A stretch of DNA of 64,000 bases from Bromus sterilis (Eukaryota; Streptophyta; Magnoliopsida; Poales; Poaceae): assembly GCA_950022295.1 (NCBI GenBank), contig OX465598.1, positions 93,038,001-93,102,000 of the forward strand, in the 5' to 3' direction. Shown here one piece after another: positions 34,801-46,268 of the stretch. The stretch's first letter is position 1. Every line of letters starts with the position of its first letter. The notes below the pieces were generated by a model. That model saw only the letters and a list, made by a program, of their open reading frames with translations. It was not told the origin of the DNA and searched no databases. Made by a program: the position numbers and the translations under genes.

Positions 34801-36089
34801 TTTGGACCTACGAGTCAACGGGAAATCGATTTGCAAAACGGGATCAACAGCACAATTTTTACAGAACTTAGTGAAAATTCGGGGTCCTAGATGAAATAAA
34901 AAAAACATGGGGGATTTCGGGCTGCTCACCCATGGGCCTTGGCCCAACAGGCTGAGGGGGAGGCGCCTGGGAGGCGGTTCGGGCCGCAGGTGGCTGGTGG
35001 GCCGTGGCGGCTTGCCGGCCCACCACGGTGTCCACGCGTGGCGGCGCTGGATCGGGTTGGCTGGCCCCGAGGAGGCTGACCAGGGGGCGTCGGCGGCCAA
35101 CACCGCCGAGAGGCGGCGTCGCAGGCCGGCGGCAGGCGCGTTCGGCGGTGTAGGAGGCGGATCCGGGCGCGGCGAGGCGGATCCAAGCGGGGGCGACGTC
35201 GGCGGCCTTGGGCGCGGGGCGTGGCGGCCTGAGCTCGGAGCTCGGCCGGCCATGGCGGCTCCGGTGGCTTCCGCGATGGCGGCGGCCTGCAGCAGGAGAG
35301 GAGGAGGGAGGTAAAGGGAGAGGGAAGAAGAGGAAGGGAGAGAGGAGGAGGAGAACTTGGAGCGACGGCGGCCTGGCCGGCTGGCCGGAGGCGCGACGGC
35401 GACGGCGGTTGGCTGCCCACGGTTGGAGGAGGAAGAGAGAGAAGGGAGGTGCGGCTGGGTGGATCTGGGCTGTTGGATCGGCCGATCCAACGGTCCAGAT
35501 TGCAGGGAGGCTAGAATTTTGAGATTTGGGGCTTATTAGGCAGATTTGGGGCAAAAACTGGGGGGTGGCTGCAATTTTGTGCTAGGGAAACCCTAGAAAG
35601 GGTGGGAGAGTGGTGGTCTTTATATAGCCCAGGTGGCTGGCAGTTTGCAAAAACATCCCCGGTTTTTCTCTCGCGCACGCGGTGTTTACGTTTCTGCCCG
35701 CCGGGGGTCCACAGGACCTCCGATTCGGGTAAAACTTCGAACTGCGCGATCAGCGCGTCAAGCCGACGGCGTTCACCTCGCGCGGGAACCTTTCCGAGAA
35801 CACTTTCTGGCGTGCTATAAAAATATCCCGTTTAGTTATTAAACGAGGTTTTTCGTTTCGATGGTTGCGGCTGGTCTCGTGCGGTTTTCACGATGGTGAT
35901 AGGGTGAAACCCGGTGTCGCAAAGGTCGAGTGTCGGGGTGGGAAGGGTCGGTCTCCGTACGATAAGAGATAAGAGGGGGGAAAATAATCGCCGATCGATA
36001 AATCAGGGATGCAAACACCGCAAACAAATCAGACAATCAAACAATTCGTACCGATTTTTTTTAATTTTTGTGAAATCTGGGTTGTTACA
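31817..36089 (-). repeat. 5' LTR of the long-LTR element
   Basis: This is the 4273-bp partner of 26947-31220. The hairpins are at 32028-32041 and 32214-32231, the GC-rich block at about 34870-35430 and the minus-strand TATA box at 35626-35619. One hairpin (CCGTG/CACGG in the partner) carries a pair-breaking change here. Confidence 0.92.
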
Positions 36090-36539
36090 AGAAACTTTCT
36101 GCAGAGAGGACGACAACGTCGGAAAACGAAACCATCAGGTGCCAAGCGGAAGAACGAAACTTGAAAGCGACGATCAAGGGAAGCATTCTCACTGAAATCG
36201 TGAGGATACTGGGCAACATGACTGAAGTCAACAGACGACCAAGATGTTTACCAGAGTAAGAGAAACTAAAGGTACTACATGAATTCCCAAACCGAGATTG
36301 TAATCGAGACAATACGCTGCAAGCAAGGCATTGTAACGTTTCCGAAACTCCACACTCATCGAGATCCTAAAGTTCGAAGGGGATAAGTCGAGAGTTAAAA
36401 CACTTACGACACTTGTCCTGACCAGAGCAAAGGTAAGGAGTAAAAAGAATCCTACTCTCCGATAACTAACTTAGTAACTACAAAATAGTTTTTTTCTAGA
36501 CTCGACTTCGTCCAGAGAAGGTATTCTATGGTCGGTAAG

Positions 36540-36551
36540 GCTCTGATACCA
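36540..36551 (-). other. primer-binding site of the short-LTR element
   Basis: The minus strand reads TGGTATCAGAGC, three bases from the LTR start at 36555. Confidence 0.9.
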
Positions 36552-36554
36552 AGT

Positions 36555-37781
36555 TGTAAGGCCCGATATGTGATACTGTTTCAGATCTAGATGTTTCCAT
36601 CCAGATCCGGGGACGAAGCACATATCGGTCCCACCGCGACATATGACAATGCCATATGCCTCAGATTTCCAACATGATATCACAACAGTACAGATACATG
36701 GATACAACATCTCATACAATCGGCATACAACTGCCTTAAATACATTACATCAGCGGAAGATACATGTCTGAGTACAGACTACAATAAAATGCCTAGCGGC
36801 AAAGAGAAAAAGATATCGCTCCCATAACCACATGGGTCCAGGCCCTCCGCCGGGATCTGCCTAACTAGTCGTCGTCGAGTCTCCACGTGAAACGTCGATC
36901 ACCATACCTGTTGTCGATCAAGAACCCTGAAAAGAGTTTGGGGGTAGTATCATGAGTACAGAAGTACTCAACATCCAACTTTAGTGGTCAAGTGACCCAG
37001 CAAGGACTTCATCACTCGTCATTCTAGGATAACTAGTAGTTCACGGTAAGTATGGGGTAAGTGGTGAGGTTGCTGCCGCACTAGCATTTATGAAGTGGCT
37101 AACAATCTAGAGAGTAAGATAAGAAGCCAAGCATTCGATGAGGAATCGTCTCCAACAAGTCTGCTATCAGCTACTTACGCAAACATAACACCTATCCTAT
37201 CCTTGTCCTCCCCTTCGCATCCCGACGAAGAAGAAGCAGATCTGGGGTGTGGCTGCAATTTTTGGCTAGGGAAACCCTAGAAAGGGGTGGGAGAGTGGTG
37301 GTCTTTATATAGTCCAGGTGGCTGGCAGTTTGCAAAAACATCCCCGGTTTTTTCCTTCGTGCGCTCGGCGTTTACGTTTCTGACCGCCGGGGGTCCGCAG
37401 GACCTCCGATTCGGGTAAAACTTTGAAATGCACGATCAGCGCATCGAGTCGGCGGCGCTCACCTCGCGATGGAACCATTCCGAGAAGACTTTCCGGCGCG
37501 CTATAAAAATATCCCGTTTAATTATTAAACGGGGTTTTTCGTTCCATTGGTTGCGGCTGGTCTCGTGCGGTTTTCGCGACGGTGATTGGGTGAAACCCGG
37601 TGTCGCAAAGGTCGAGTGTCAGGGTGGAAAGGGTCACTATCCGTCCGGTACAAGATAAGAGGGGAAAAAATAATCGCCGATCGATAAATTCGGGATGCAA
37701 ACACCGCAAACAAATCAGACAATCAAACAATTCACATCAAAAACAAAAAAAATTAATTTTTGTGAAATCTGGGCTGTTACA
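36555..37781 (-). repeat. 5' LTR of the short-LTR element
   Basis: This 1227-bp LTR is the partner of 25664-26887 and has the same internal shortening. The hairpins are at 36766-36779 and 36953-36970; the TATA box is at 37311-37304 on the minus strand. Confidence 0.88.
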
Positions 37782-39398
37782 CAAACAATGGTTAATTTCC
37801 TGTAGGTTGGGAATACCTAAACCTCCAAATTATTTCTTCATACACATCAGCCACCAGTTAGCTAGGTGTAATTTCCTATGCCCCTCAAAGTCATTCCACA
37901 AATAATTGGCCATCTGTGAGTTGATAAGCTCTATGGCCCATTTAGGTAATTTGAAGAAAGAAAGAAAATAAATAGGAATACTAGCAAGAAAAACTTGAAT
38001 CAAAATGAGTCTACCTCTATAGGAGAGAAGTTTGCCTCTCCAGCCAGCAATTCTTTTAAGAATTTTATCAATCAAAGGTTGGATGTCTTCTCTACTAAGT
38101 TTATCATGATGTAGAGGAACTCCCAGATACTTAATTGGGAAACTTCCTTTTACGCATCCAAGGCTATCAACAAAAGGGGAGAATTCGTCATCCTCAATAT
38201 TGATGGGAATGAGCTCACTTTTTGTTGTAGTTTATTCTCATGCTAGAGACTTTCTCAAAACAATAAGGACCATTTTAAGATTATTAGCCAGATCTGAATC
38301 ATTGTCAAGGAAAAGTATAGTGTCATGAGCATACTGAAGACAGATAATTCCACCAGGGCACACATCATGCCAGAGCCCTTTGATGAGGTTGTGATTTGCA
38401 GCTTTAGCCAACATCCTAGTAAGGGCATCTACAACTAGATTAAAAAGCAGGGGGGAGAGGAGGTCTCACTGCCTGAGACCTTTACCAATTTTAAAGAAAC
38501 TACTCTCGGTGCAGTTAATTTTGACACCTACGGAACCTCCATGAGTAATATCATGAATCCAGGATAACCATATGCTCCCAAATCCTCTAGTTTGGAGAAG
38601 TTCGGCAAGGAATTCTAAGTTTACCTTATCAAAAGCTTTCTCATAGTCTAACTTAAGCACTAAACCTTGTTGAGCAGTTGAATGTACTGAATGTATTACT
38701 TCATGAGCAGTCACCACACTCTCAAGAATGAACCTTCCTTTTAGGAAGGCAGGCTGATTACTAGCAATCAAACTTTGTAGGATCACATCTAGTCTATTAG
38801 TCAGGACTTTTGTGAAGATATTAAAGCTGCAATTTAAAAGACTAATATGCCTGAATTTTCTAATTGAGGTAGCCTCAGGCTCTTTTGGTATGAGGGATAG
38901 CATGGCAAAATTAAGCCTATGTATATCTAAGTTACCTCTATAAAAATCCCCAAACATTCTAATAATATCAGTTTTAATGAGGTCCCAAAAAATTTGGTAA
39001 AAGAAGAAAGGGATCCCATCAGGACCAGGGGCCCCATCTGAATAGGAATCAAAAATTGCCTTTTTGATCTCACATTCAGTAAATGGGGACTCAGGCATTA
39101 CATTTTCTACATTGTTAACCTTTTCATCATCAGAGTAGAAATTAGGATTGAGTTTAGATACATGTCTAGGTTCATACTTAAATAGGTCTTTATAGAAACT
39201 ACTAGCTACATTGAGCATGTCTTTAGTCTCAGTAACAGGCCCATAGGGGCCATCTAAAGATTGGATGTTAGTTTTCCTTCTTCTCTGATTAGCTACAGCA
39301 TGGAAGTAAGCAGTGTTCATGTATCCCTCTTTAATATCTATATCCCTAGATCTTTGTTTGGCTTTCACCTCTTCCTGCAGCCAAATTTTCTGCAGTTA
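37782..39398 (-). pseudogene. LINE ORF2, reverse-transcriptase part
   Basis: This minus-strand stretch encodes the linker after the endonuclease region (Q-E-E-V-K-A-K-Q, 39398-39300) and a non-LTR reverse transcriptase, including the finger/palm motif with LDYEKAFDKV near 38640. The frame is broken by a TGA after GLRQ (38466) and further stops near 38250 and 37830. The catalytic YADD box reads YAHD (38333-38322), so a metal-binding Asp is replaced by His. The frame continues in the other half at 25663. The 5' side is cut at 39399 by an LTR, and the endonuclease and ORF1 are not in the window. Confidence 0.88.
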
Positions 39399-40199
39399 TG
39401 ATGGTTTCTCACCCCTCGTTGGTTACCCAAAGTGGAAGGTTGAGATGTAGCTAGAAGCAAGTTTCCCTTGGTGAAGATACCAAGGTTTGAGTCGACCAGT
39501 AGGACTCCAAGTTCTGCAAGGAGGTGGCAATGAAACAATGGCGCCATTTACAACCCAGAGGTTGCTTATTTGACCTGGATCTTCACACAACAACAAATAC
39601 CTTTGCTCCCAACGAGTTCAGAGAGGTTGTCAATCTCTCCGGTCTTGTTGTTTACAAAGGATCAACCACAAGGGGAAAATAGTAGTGGTGATTGCAACTA
39701 ACAGGAAATAAAAGCAGTAGTTGAGGTGTAAACAATGGTGGAAATATGGACTAGGGTCCCATGATGTTCACTAGTGATGTCTCTCTCCAAAATACGATAA
39801 AACAACTAAGCTGGGTGAACAAATTACAGCTGTGAAATTGACAGAATTATAAACGCACAACAATGCTAATTATGCTACAAGAAAGTTAGAGGCTCAAAAG
39901 TATGGGCAGTACACCAAAACAAGTAGACCGTTTATCCATCAGCATCTACTTACTAATCATCCACCTTGAGATATCTATCCAGAACATCTCGCTAGTATTA
40001 AGTTGCGAGCCCCACCCAAAGTGTAAACACAAAGCAACAAACAACTGCATTAACAAACTTCGCGTAAGGTAAACAATCCTTGCAACCGCAGTTACAAGCA
40101 CCGTTGTTTTCTCCCTGGTGGCAACAACACATCCCCTAGTCTCATGTTTCTGTCACTCAAGCTAGACATCGGGGGGCAAGATAAGTTTGGGACGTATCA
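39399..40199 (-). repeat. 3' LTR of the Athila-like element (801 bp, internally deleted)
   Basis: The minus strand starts TGATACGTCCC and ends AAACCATCA. It matches the LTR at 53133-63263 but lacks about 850 bp corresponding to roughly 62374-63245. The polypurine tract AAGCTTGGGGATGT (minus) lies at 40200-40213. Confidence 0.82.
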
Positions 40200-43100
40200 A
40201 CATCCCCAAGCTTAATTCCTGCTCGTCCTCGAGTAAGTAAATGATAACACATATAATTTATGTGGTGACATGCTAACACATATATAAGAACTTCAAAGTA
40301 AAGCAAGTAAGATGTGAAATTCAAGTCAAGATAATAAAAAGCAAGAGTCTTAGTATTGATACTAGCAAAGCATGAACATAAAGGTGCAAGAGACCTCGCT
40401 GTCCGTGACTCGAATGTCTCCAAATGGTGTTTGCTTGCAAACAATGGGATATGGATTAGATAATAAAAATATATATAGTTTAATTGAGAACTCAATATAC
40501 TAAAGTTTCACACTTAGTCTCCTTTGGGATCTTATTTTGACTCATCCCCAGACCACTAGTCAGGTACAAGTCAAACTGATCCTATCCCTTTCGACTTTGA
40601 GCACTCATGTAATGGATAAGCGCGAGAAAGATACGTTGGAACTTAGGATGGCAAAGAGAGAAATGATGGGGAAGGAAGACAAAAAGGTTGTGAAAGGCTC
40701 ACATCAATGAGGACAATCATAGGCGAGAGAAAGCCAAATGATAGATATGATGTGAGGAGTAGGGATTGCCATGCAACGGATGCACATATGAGCTAAGGTA
40801 AGCTCTCCAATGGAACTAGTGGGGGTGCATCCAACTTGCTTGCTCATGAAGACCTAGAGCTCATTTGAGGAGGCTCGGCATTGGAATATGCAAGCCATGT
40901 TCTATAGTGAAAGGGTCCCCACATAGTTATGCATGAATGATAATCTCTATGGAGTACAAATATAGCAATGGAGTACGAGTTTGGATCTTTCAAAAGGAAT
41001 AGTAGTGTTGCCCCCTTCTCTCTTTTTATTTCTTTTTCTCTCTTTTTTCTATCTATATCTCTTATAAGACAAAACCCCACTAAGATGCATTTAAGGTGTC
41101 TATCTCAACATGCAAGCTATCCACATCACCCACTATTGTATCCAATTATTTGTCCATGTCATCCACTACAAAACTCAACTAACATGCATTTGTGGTATCT
41201 ATCTCAAGTTCTCAACTTGCAAGCTATCCACATCATCCACTATTGTATCCAATCATTTAACCATGGCATCCACTAAAAAATTCAACTAACATGCATTTGT
41301 GGTATCTATTTCAACACGCAAGGTATCCACAACACTTATTATTGTATTCAATAATTTATCCATGTCATCCACTTTTATCTAAAAGAATTTTATATCCTTC
41401 CAATTTACATTGTAGAGTTCTTATTTCCGCTGCAACGCACGGGGTATTCTTCTAGTTTTTGGTATTTTTGTGGTCTCTTTGGCTCTTTATATTTATCTCT
41501 CATTTTTCCTCTTTGGGATATTTTTCTCACTTAAGGCAACAATCTATATTTTACAAGAATATAGAAGATCTTCACACTTTACAAGAAGTACTCAACATAA
41601 AGAAGAATGAAAACTATCATGATGTATGCAAATCTATGCCTCTGCCAGTGTAGCAGGATATGCAATGATACTAGCGCGCCATGTAGAAATAATAAGGGCA
41701 AAGCCCAACTAGCACGTGGCTCCTCGATCAAGAAAAAGCATGTATGACATGAAGATCAAGTCATGAGATGGTGGATGTTGCATGGAAATGTATCTCGGAA
41801 AGGCTATGGAAATGCCTTGATAGGTAGGTATGGTGGCTGTTTTGAGGAAGATATAAGGAGGTTTATGATGACAGAGCGTATCATGCCAAGGGTTTGGATG
41901 CACCGGTGGAGTATGCGCCAACTCTCAAGATGAGAAAGGGCAATGCACGGTACCGAAGAGGCTAGCAAAAATATGGGAGGTGGAAGTTCCAACAATCGAA
42001 TACTCGCATTAGTCGGAAGAACTCATGCACTTATTATCGGTAACTCTCTATCTAATCGGGAGGTTCAAAAAGAGACGAGTACCCCCGAGGAGGAGTGTAT
42101 GGGGGTTTGGTTACCCTTGCGCATCCTCGACCCATGGTACGTGAGGGTACTCTATATATTCCAACTCCTCCAGAGGTTAGCGATCCATGTAGTAGCTAGA
42201 GTTCTCAACTAATTTTTGTAGTTTTTGAAAATAAGCACGGATTGCCCAAAATACGACACCTATCACTAATGGGATCAAGCTCTTGGCACCCTAATGTCGA
42301 AACATTACTCTAATCAATACCTCAAAACTATTGCATGTTACTACTATACTTGTAATAGCAACCTTAATTACCTACTCATGCAAGACACACAACTCAGTGC
42401 AACAAGCCAACTCTCTAAACAAGATAAGCATGAAACTCAAAAGAGTTCCTAGAACAACCTAAACAAAATCTCTTAAAAATATAAGCATGAAAACTAAGAG
42501 CTAAGCATGGCAACAACTATTAAAAGATAAAGAACACGCAAAAAGATAAGCATGAAAACCTATGTTGTGTTCTAGGGTGGAGTGGAGCGTGTTTCTCTCC
42601 CAAACAATGAAAGCTAGGATCCAAATTGTTATGAACAACAAGCAAAACTAAAATAAACTAGAAATTAAAGAGCGAGAAGCTCCAAGTTTAGCTCATAACA
42701 TATGAAGTGATAAAAATATAACATGGATAAGGACGAACTGATGATTGTTGATGGAGAAGGGGATGCACGGGGGCAACCCCAAGCTTAGATGCTTGAGTCT
42801 CCTTGGATATTTCTTGGGGGTACATGGGGTCATCCCCAAGCTTGAGCGCTTGACACTTCCGAATCTTCTTTCATCATCTTCGTTCGCATACTTGAAAACT
42901 CCCTCCATACGAAACTCATCATAAGCTGATTAGAGTGGTTAGTACCCATGATAAAATATATTTTTCTCCACTGGAAATAAAGATATTCTTGAATAGCTAC
43001 TGTTTCTCAAGATTGCCAAAAAGGTTTTGCAAAGAAAAAGCAAGCTTAATGTTTGCAAAACAAAGAAAATGCAAAATGTGGCAGAATCTGTGAAAAATAG

Positions 43101-43464
43101 ACCAACAAGTAGTAAATAGTTTTTTAGGGGTACTTCTGCAACTCAAATAAAAAACTAAGAACAGACGGATGAAAGCCAATTGTATACATCATGCCATCAA
43201 AAAATCCAGATAAAAAAGATGATCTGGTGATTTATGGCTAATTTTTCCATCAAGGGGACACAATCTGTTTCTGGACAGCATGTCACAACTTTTGAACTTT
43301 CTTGCAATTGGAGGTAAAACTTGGCACAAATCTTGAAGATACAATGATGTTGCTACAATAGTTACAAGCATCAAGACCACTAAAACTGAAAGTAAAAACA
43401 TCTTGTGTTGCCTCCCAACAAGCTCTTTCTTTTATTCCTTTTAGCTACGCATGATGCAAAAAGA
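40200..43464. other. non-coding 3' region of the Athila-like element
   Basis: About 3.3 kb of AT-rich DNA sits between the polypurine tract and the end of the protease. It includes two CCCCAAGCTT(A/G) segments at 42770-42850 that resemble the polypurine tract and a triplicated TCCA(C/T)..ACTA stretch (41100-41350). I see no gene. It resembles the start of the second element's internal region (63264-64000). Confidence 0.6.
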
Positions 43465-45496
43465 TCAAGTTTTGTCAATATCAAAAGAATAGCTTGCCCA
43501 TGTAACGGACTCATAAGGTAACTTGATATTCTTTCGAGGTAAGTGTTCCATTCCCTTTTTGAGGGGGAATTGAAATCTAATGGTCCCCTCTTTCATGTCA
43601 ATGATAGCACCAACGGTGCGAATAAAAGGACATCCCAAAATAATTGGACATGAGGGATCACACTCAATGTCCATAACAGGAAAATCAACGGGAACATAAT
43701 TATCATTGACAATAATAAGCACATAATCAATCCTCCCTAAATTATTCTTTATGGAAGAATCAACAAGACGAACACCAAAAAAACATGTATCAAAAGGTTT
43801 CAATTAAGCATATCATACATTCTTTTGGGCATAACGGAGGCGCTAGCTCCAACATCACATAAAGCATAGCAAGAAAAAATATTCAATTTAATTTTGACTA
43901 TAGGATCCCAACCATCTTCTTGGTTCATAGGGATGGAAGTATGAAGTTTGAGCTTCTCCTCCCTAGCTTTGATAAGATCATTGGTAATATGCTCGGTAAA
44001 GGCAATGTTAAGTGTGCCAGTGTGGGGGTCTTTAGCCATTCTTTGCAAAAAGGTGATAACTTCAGAGAGACTACAATTATCAAAATCAAGATCACTATCA
44101 TTAATAAAAGTGGTTGTGATGTCATCTAAGCTCATTATCTTGGTAGTCTCTAGATTGATGGGACTTTCTTGTCCTGAAGTTGAGGTATTTGCATCACCAT
44201 TAATAGGTCTAGTGGGACAAGGGATGTGTTGGGTGCTAAAAGTTTTGAGATCCTCAACAACTTGTATAGTGGAGATGGTAGTGTGTGTAGGAAGACTCTT
44301 TATCCTATCTTCCTCTTCCTTTTATCTAGCCCATCTATCTTTAAGTTTGCCTAGCATTCTAATGTTCTCATTAATTTGGACTTGGGTAGCATTCATGGGT
44401 GTGGTTTTTCTCTCCTCAAGAGGAGAAGTTCTAATTTTAAGCAATTCTACCTCATGAGCTATATTGTAACCTTCGATGAGAGGCTATCTAGTTTTTCTAA
44501 TTTCTCTTTTACACTCTTGTTGAGGGATTTTTTAGAAGTGATAAAGTCCTTAAGCATGCTCTCTAATTCAAAAGTGGATTTTTTGGTGCTAGGATAAGTG
44601 TTATTGTTCCCATAGTTGGATGGGAACAATCTAGGATTGCTACCAAAATTACTCCTATAAGCATTATTATTAAAGTTGTTCCTAGAGATAAAATTAACAT
44701 CTACTTGCTCTTAACCAAAGAATTCAAAGGAACATCATGAGGATCAATCGGAGCTTGCTTAGTAAGTAAAGTCATGATCATGTCAACTTTTTCATTTAGG
44801 GAGGAGATTTCCTCAACAGAGTTTACCTTCCTACCTGTTGGAGCTCTTTTGGTGTGCCATTGAGGTTAGTTTGTCATCATCCCATCCAATAGCTTTGTGG
44901 CAGCACCAAGTGTAGTTGACATAAAGGTTCCTCCCGCGGCCGAGTCTAACAGATTCCGCGAGGTAAAGTTCAAACCCGCATAAAAAGTATGCATAACCAT
45001 CCAAGTAGTCAAACCATGTGTAGGACAATTCTTAACAAGACATTTCATGTGTTCCCAAGCTTGGGAAACGTGTTCATTATCCAATTGCTTAAAATTCATA
45101 ATGTTACTTCTCAACTGGATAATCTTAGCAGGGGGTAGTACTTCCCAATAAAAGCATCCTTGCAGTTATCCCAAGAATCTATGATATTCCTAGACAAGGA
45201 TTGAAACCAAATTTTAGTTCCTCCTCTCAAGGAGAAGGAAAAATCTTAAGTTTAACAATATCACCATCTACTTCTTTATACTTTTGCATATCACAAAGCT
45301 CAACAAAATTATTCAAGTGTAAAGCAGCATCATCTCCAGCACCGGAGAATTGATCTTTCATGACAAGATTAAGCAAAGCAGGTTTAATTTCATATGAAGG
45401 TGCTGAAGTGGCAGGTGGAGCAATAGGAGTGCAGATAAGGTCATTGTTGTTGTGACTAGTGAAGTCACACAACTTAGTGTTTTCAGTGGAACCCAT
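43465..45496 (-). pseudogene. gag-protease of the Athila-like element, broken
   Basis: The frame starts at the ATG at 45496 (MGSTENTK) and ends at 43465. It shows a gag capsid region (DQFSGAG-x-DAALHLNNF and a TW-x-V-x2-TFYAGLN segment near 45000) and a retropepsin-like domain with D-V-G-A-S-A-S active-site motif and an I-I-L-G-x-P-F flap-side motif (44135-43465). Frameshifts or stops occur near 45240, between 44866 and 44135, and near 43803. Gag-protease only is typical of abundant non-autonomous wheat elements that use the enzymes of an Athila partner. Confidence 0.82.
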
Positions 45497-45715
45497 AGTA
45501 ACAACAGCAAGCAAGAACAAGGTGATATGGGGTGGCCCGATCTTCTCATGAGCATGGTAGTGGATGGATGATAGGTGGTTGACAACTAGTGATATGTTCT
45601 CGAACTTCCCGGTTGATCCCCCGTTGCCAACACAATAGCTCTTCAACCCTAAAGAATTCGCAACACCACACTCTTTTGCAACGTAGCCGCTAACCACGAA
45701 GCGGTTCTGCAACCC

Positions 45716-46268
45716 ACCAATTCCCAGTGGAACAACAAATCACACTTTAACTTTGGTAACAAACACCTCCAGATCGAAACAAAGTGGAGGAGTGAATCCT
45801 CGATCGCAGCAAAGGAGAATTCGATAAAAGATGAATGCTTCAGGCAAGTTCAATCTAGAGTTTATCTTAGTCGTAGTCTAACCCTAAAACGCATTACTTC
45901 TAAGTATTTATACGCTAGGGGTCTAAAGTTGGATACAAGGAACGCAGCCCTGAAATCTGTGCGCAGGCAGTGTCGGACGTCCGGTCGGCATCGCACGTTC
46001 GTCGGGGTCGTCGGACGTCCGTTCGACGTCGGATTTCCGGTAATTACGGCGCCGAAGCCTTCTGTACTCGAGGGACCCTATTTCTGGTACCGGTCGGATG
46101 TCCGTCCGTCGGACGTCCGGTAGTCATCGGACGTCCGTTCCCTGGAGAATTTCTTCTGCTTGGTTGATCTTGAGGCTTCTCGCGTCCAGGCCAACAGTGT
46201 CGGACGTCCGACTGGGTCCGGACGTCCGGTTCCTGGAGCTTCGTCTTCTCTGATATGGGATACCTCAT
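45716..46268 (-). repeat. LTR of the chromovirus-like element (boundaries approximate)
   Basis: It lies just downstream of the G-rich tract GAAGGGGGGGATATGATG (minus, about 46285-46268). A minus-strand TATA box (TATAAATA, 45912-45905) is present. The segment between start and TATA box carries six copies of CGGACGTCCG. The left end is not certain. Confidence 0.6.
45974..46228. repeat. six copies of palindrome CGGACGTCCG
   Basis: Exact copies lie at 45974, 46012, 46110, 46128, 46201 and 46219, with a one-base variant (CGGATGTCCG) near 46094. They lie 60-320 bp upstream of the TATA box in the LTR. The GACGTC core resembles bZIP C-box sites, so a U3 enhancer role is possible (inference). Confidence 0.85.

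Larger units (their letters stand above)
26947..36089 (-). mobile_element. non-autonomous LTR element with 4.27-kb LTRs and 596-bp internal domain
   Basis: The LTRs are 26947-31220 (4274 bp) and 31817-36089 (4273 bp). The internal domain is 31221-31816. The target duplication AGAAA is perfect (26942-26946 and 36090-36094). The element lies inside the internal domain of a relative with 1.2 kb LTRs. The internal DNA holds only the primer site and non-coding sequence, so all proteins must be supplied in trans. LTRs make up 93% of its length, which is unusual. Confidence 0.92.
25664..37781 (-). mobile_element. non-autonomous gypsy-like LTR element with 1.2-kb LTRs, split by a nested relative
   Basis: The LTRs are 25664-26887 (3' LTR) and 36555-37781 (5' LTR), with TGTAAGG...TGTTACA termini on the plus strand. 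The internal domain is 26888-26946 plus 36095-36554, only about 520 bp, with a primer site and no coding capacity. It inserted into the LINE and was later split by the long-LTR element at 26947-36089. The LTRs look like a shortened form of the inner element's LTR, lacking about 3 kb just downstream of the TATA box. Confidence 0.85.
39399..45715 (-). mobile_element. Athila-like non-autonomous element, gag-protease only, 5' end missing
   Basis: The 3' LTR is 39399-40199, followed rightward by the polypurine tract, a long non-coding 3' region and a decayed gag-protease. No reverse transcriptase or integrase is present. The right boundary is not sharp: the 5' leader continues to about 45715, where chromovirus-like LTR sequence begins, and the 5' LTR is absent. 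The element interrupts the LINE; the five bases before the LTR are AGTTA. Confidence 0.75.
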
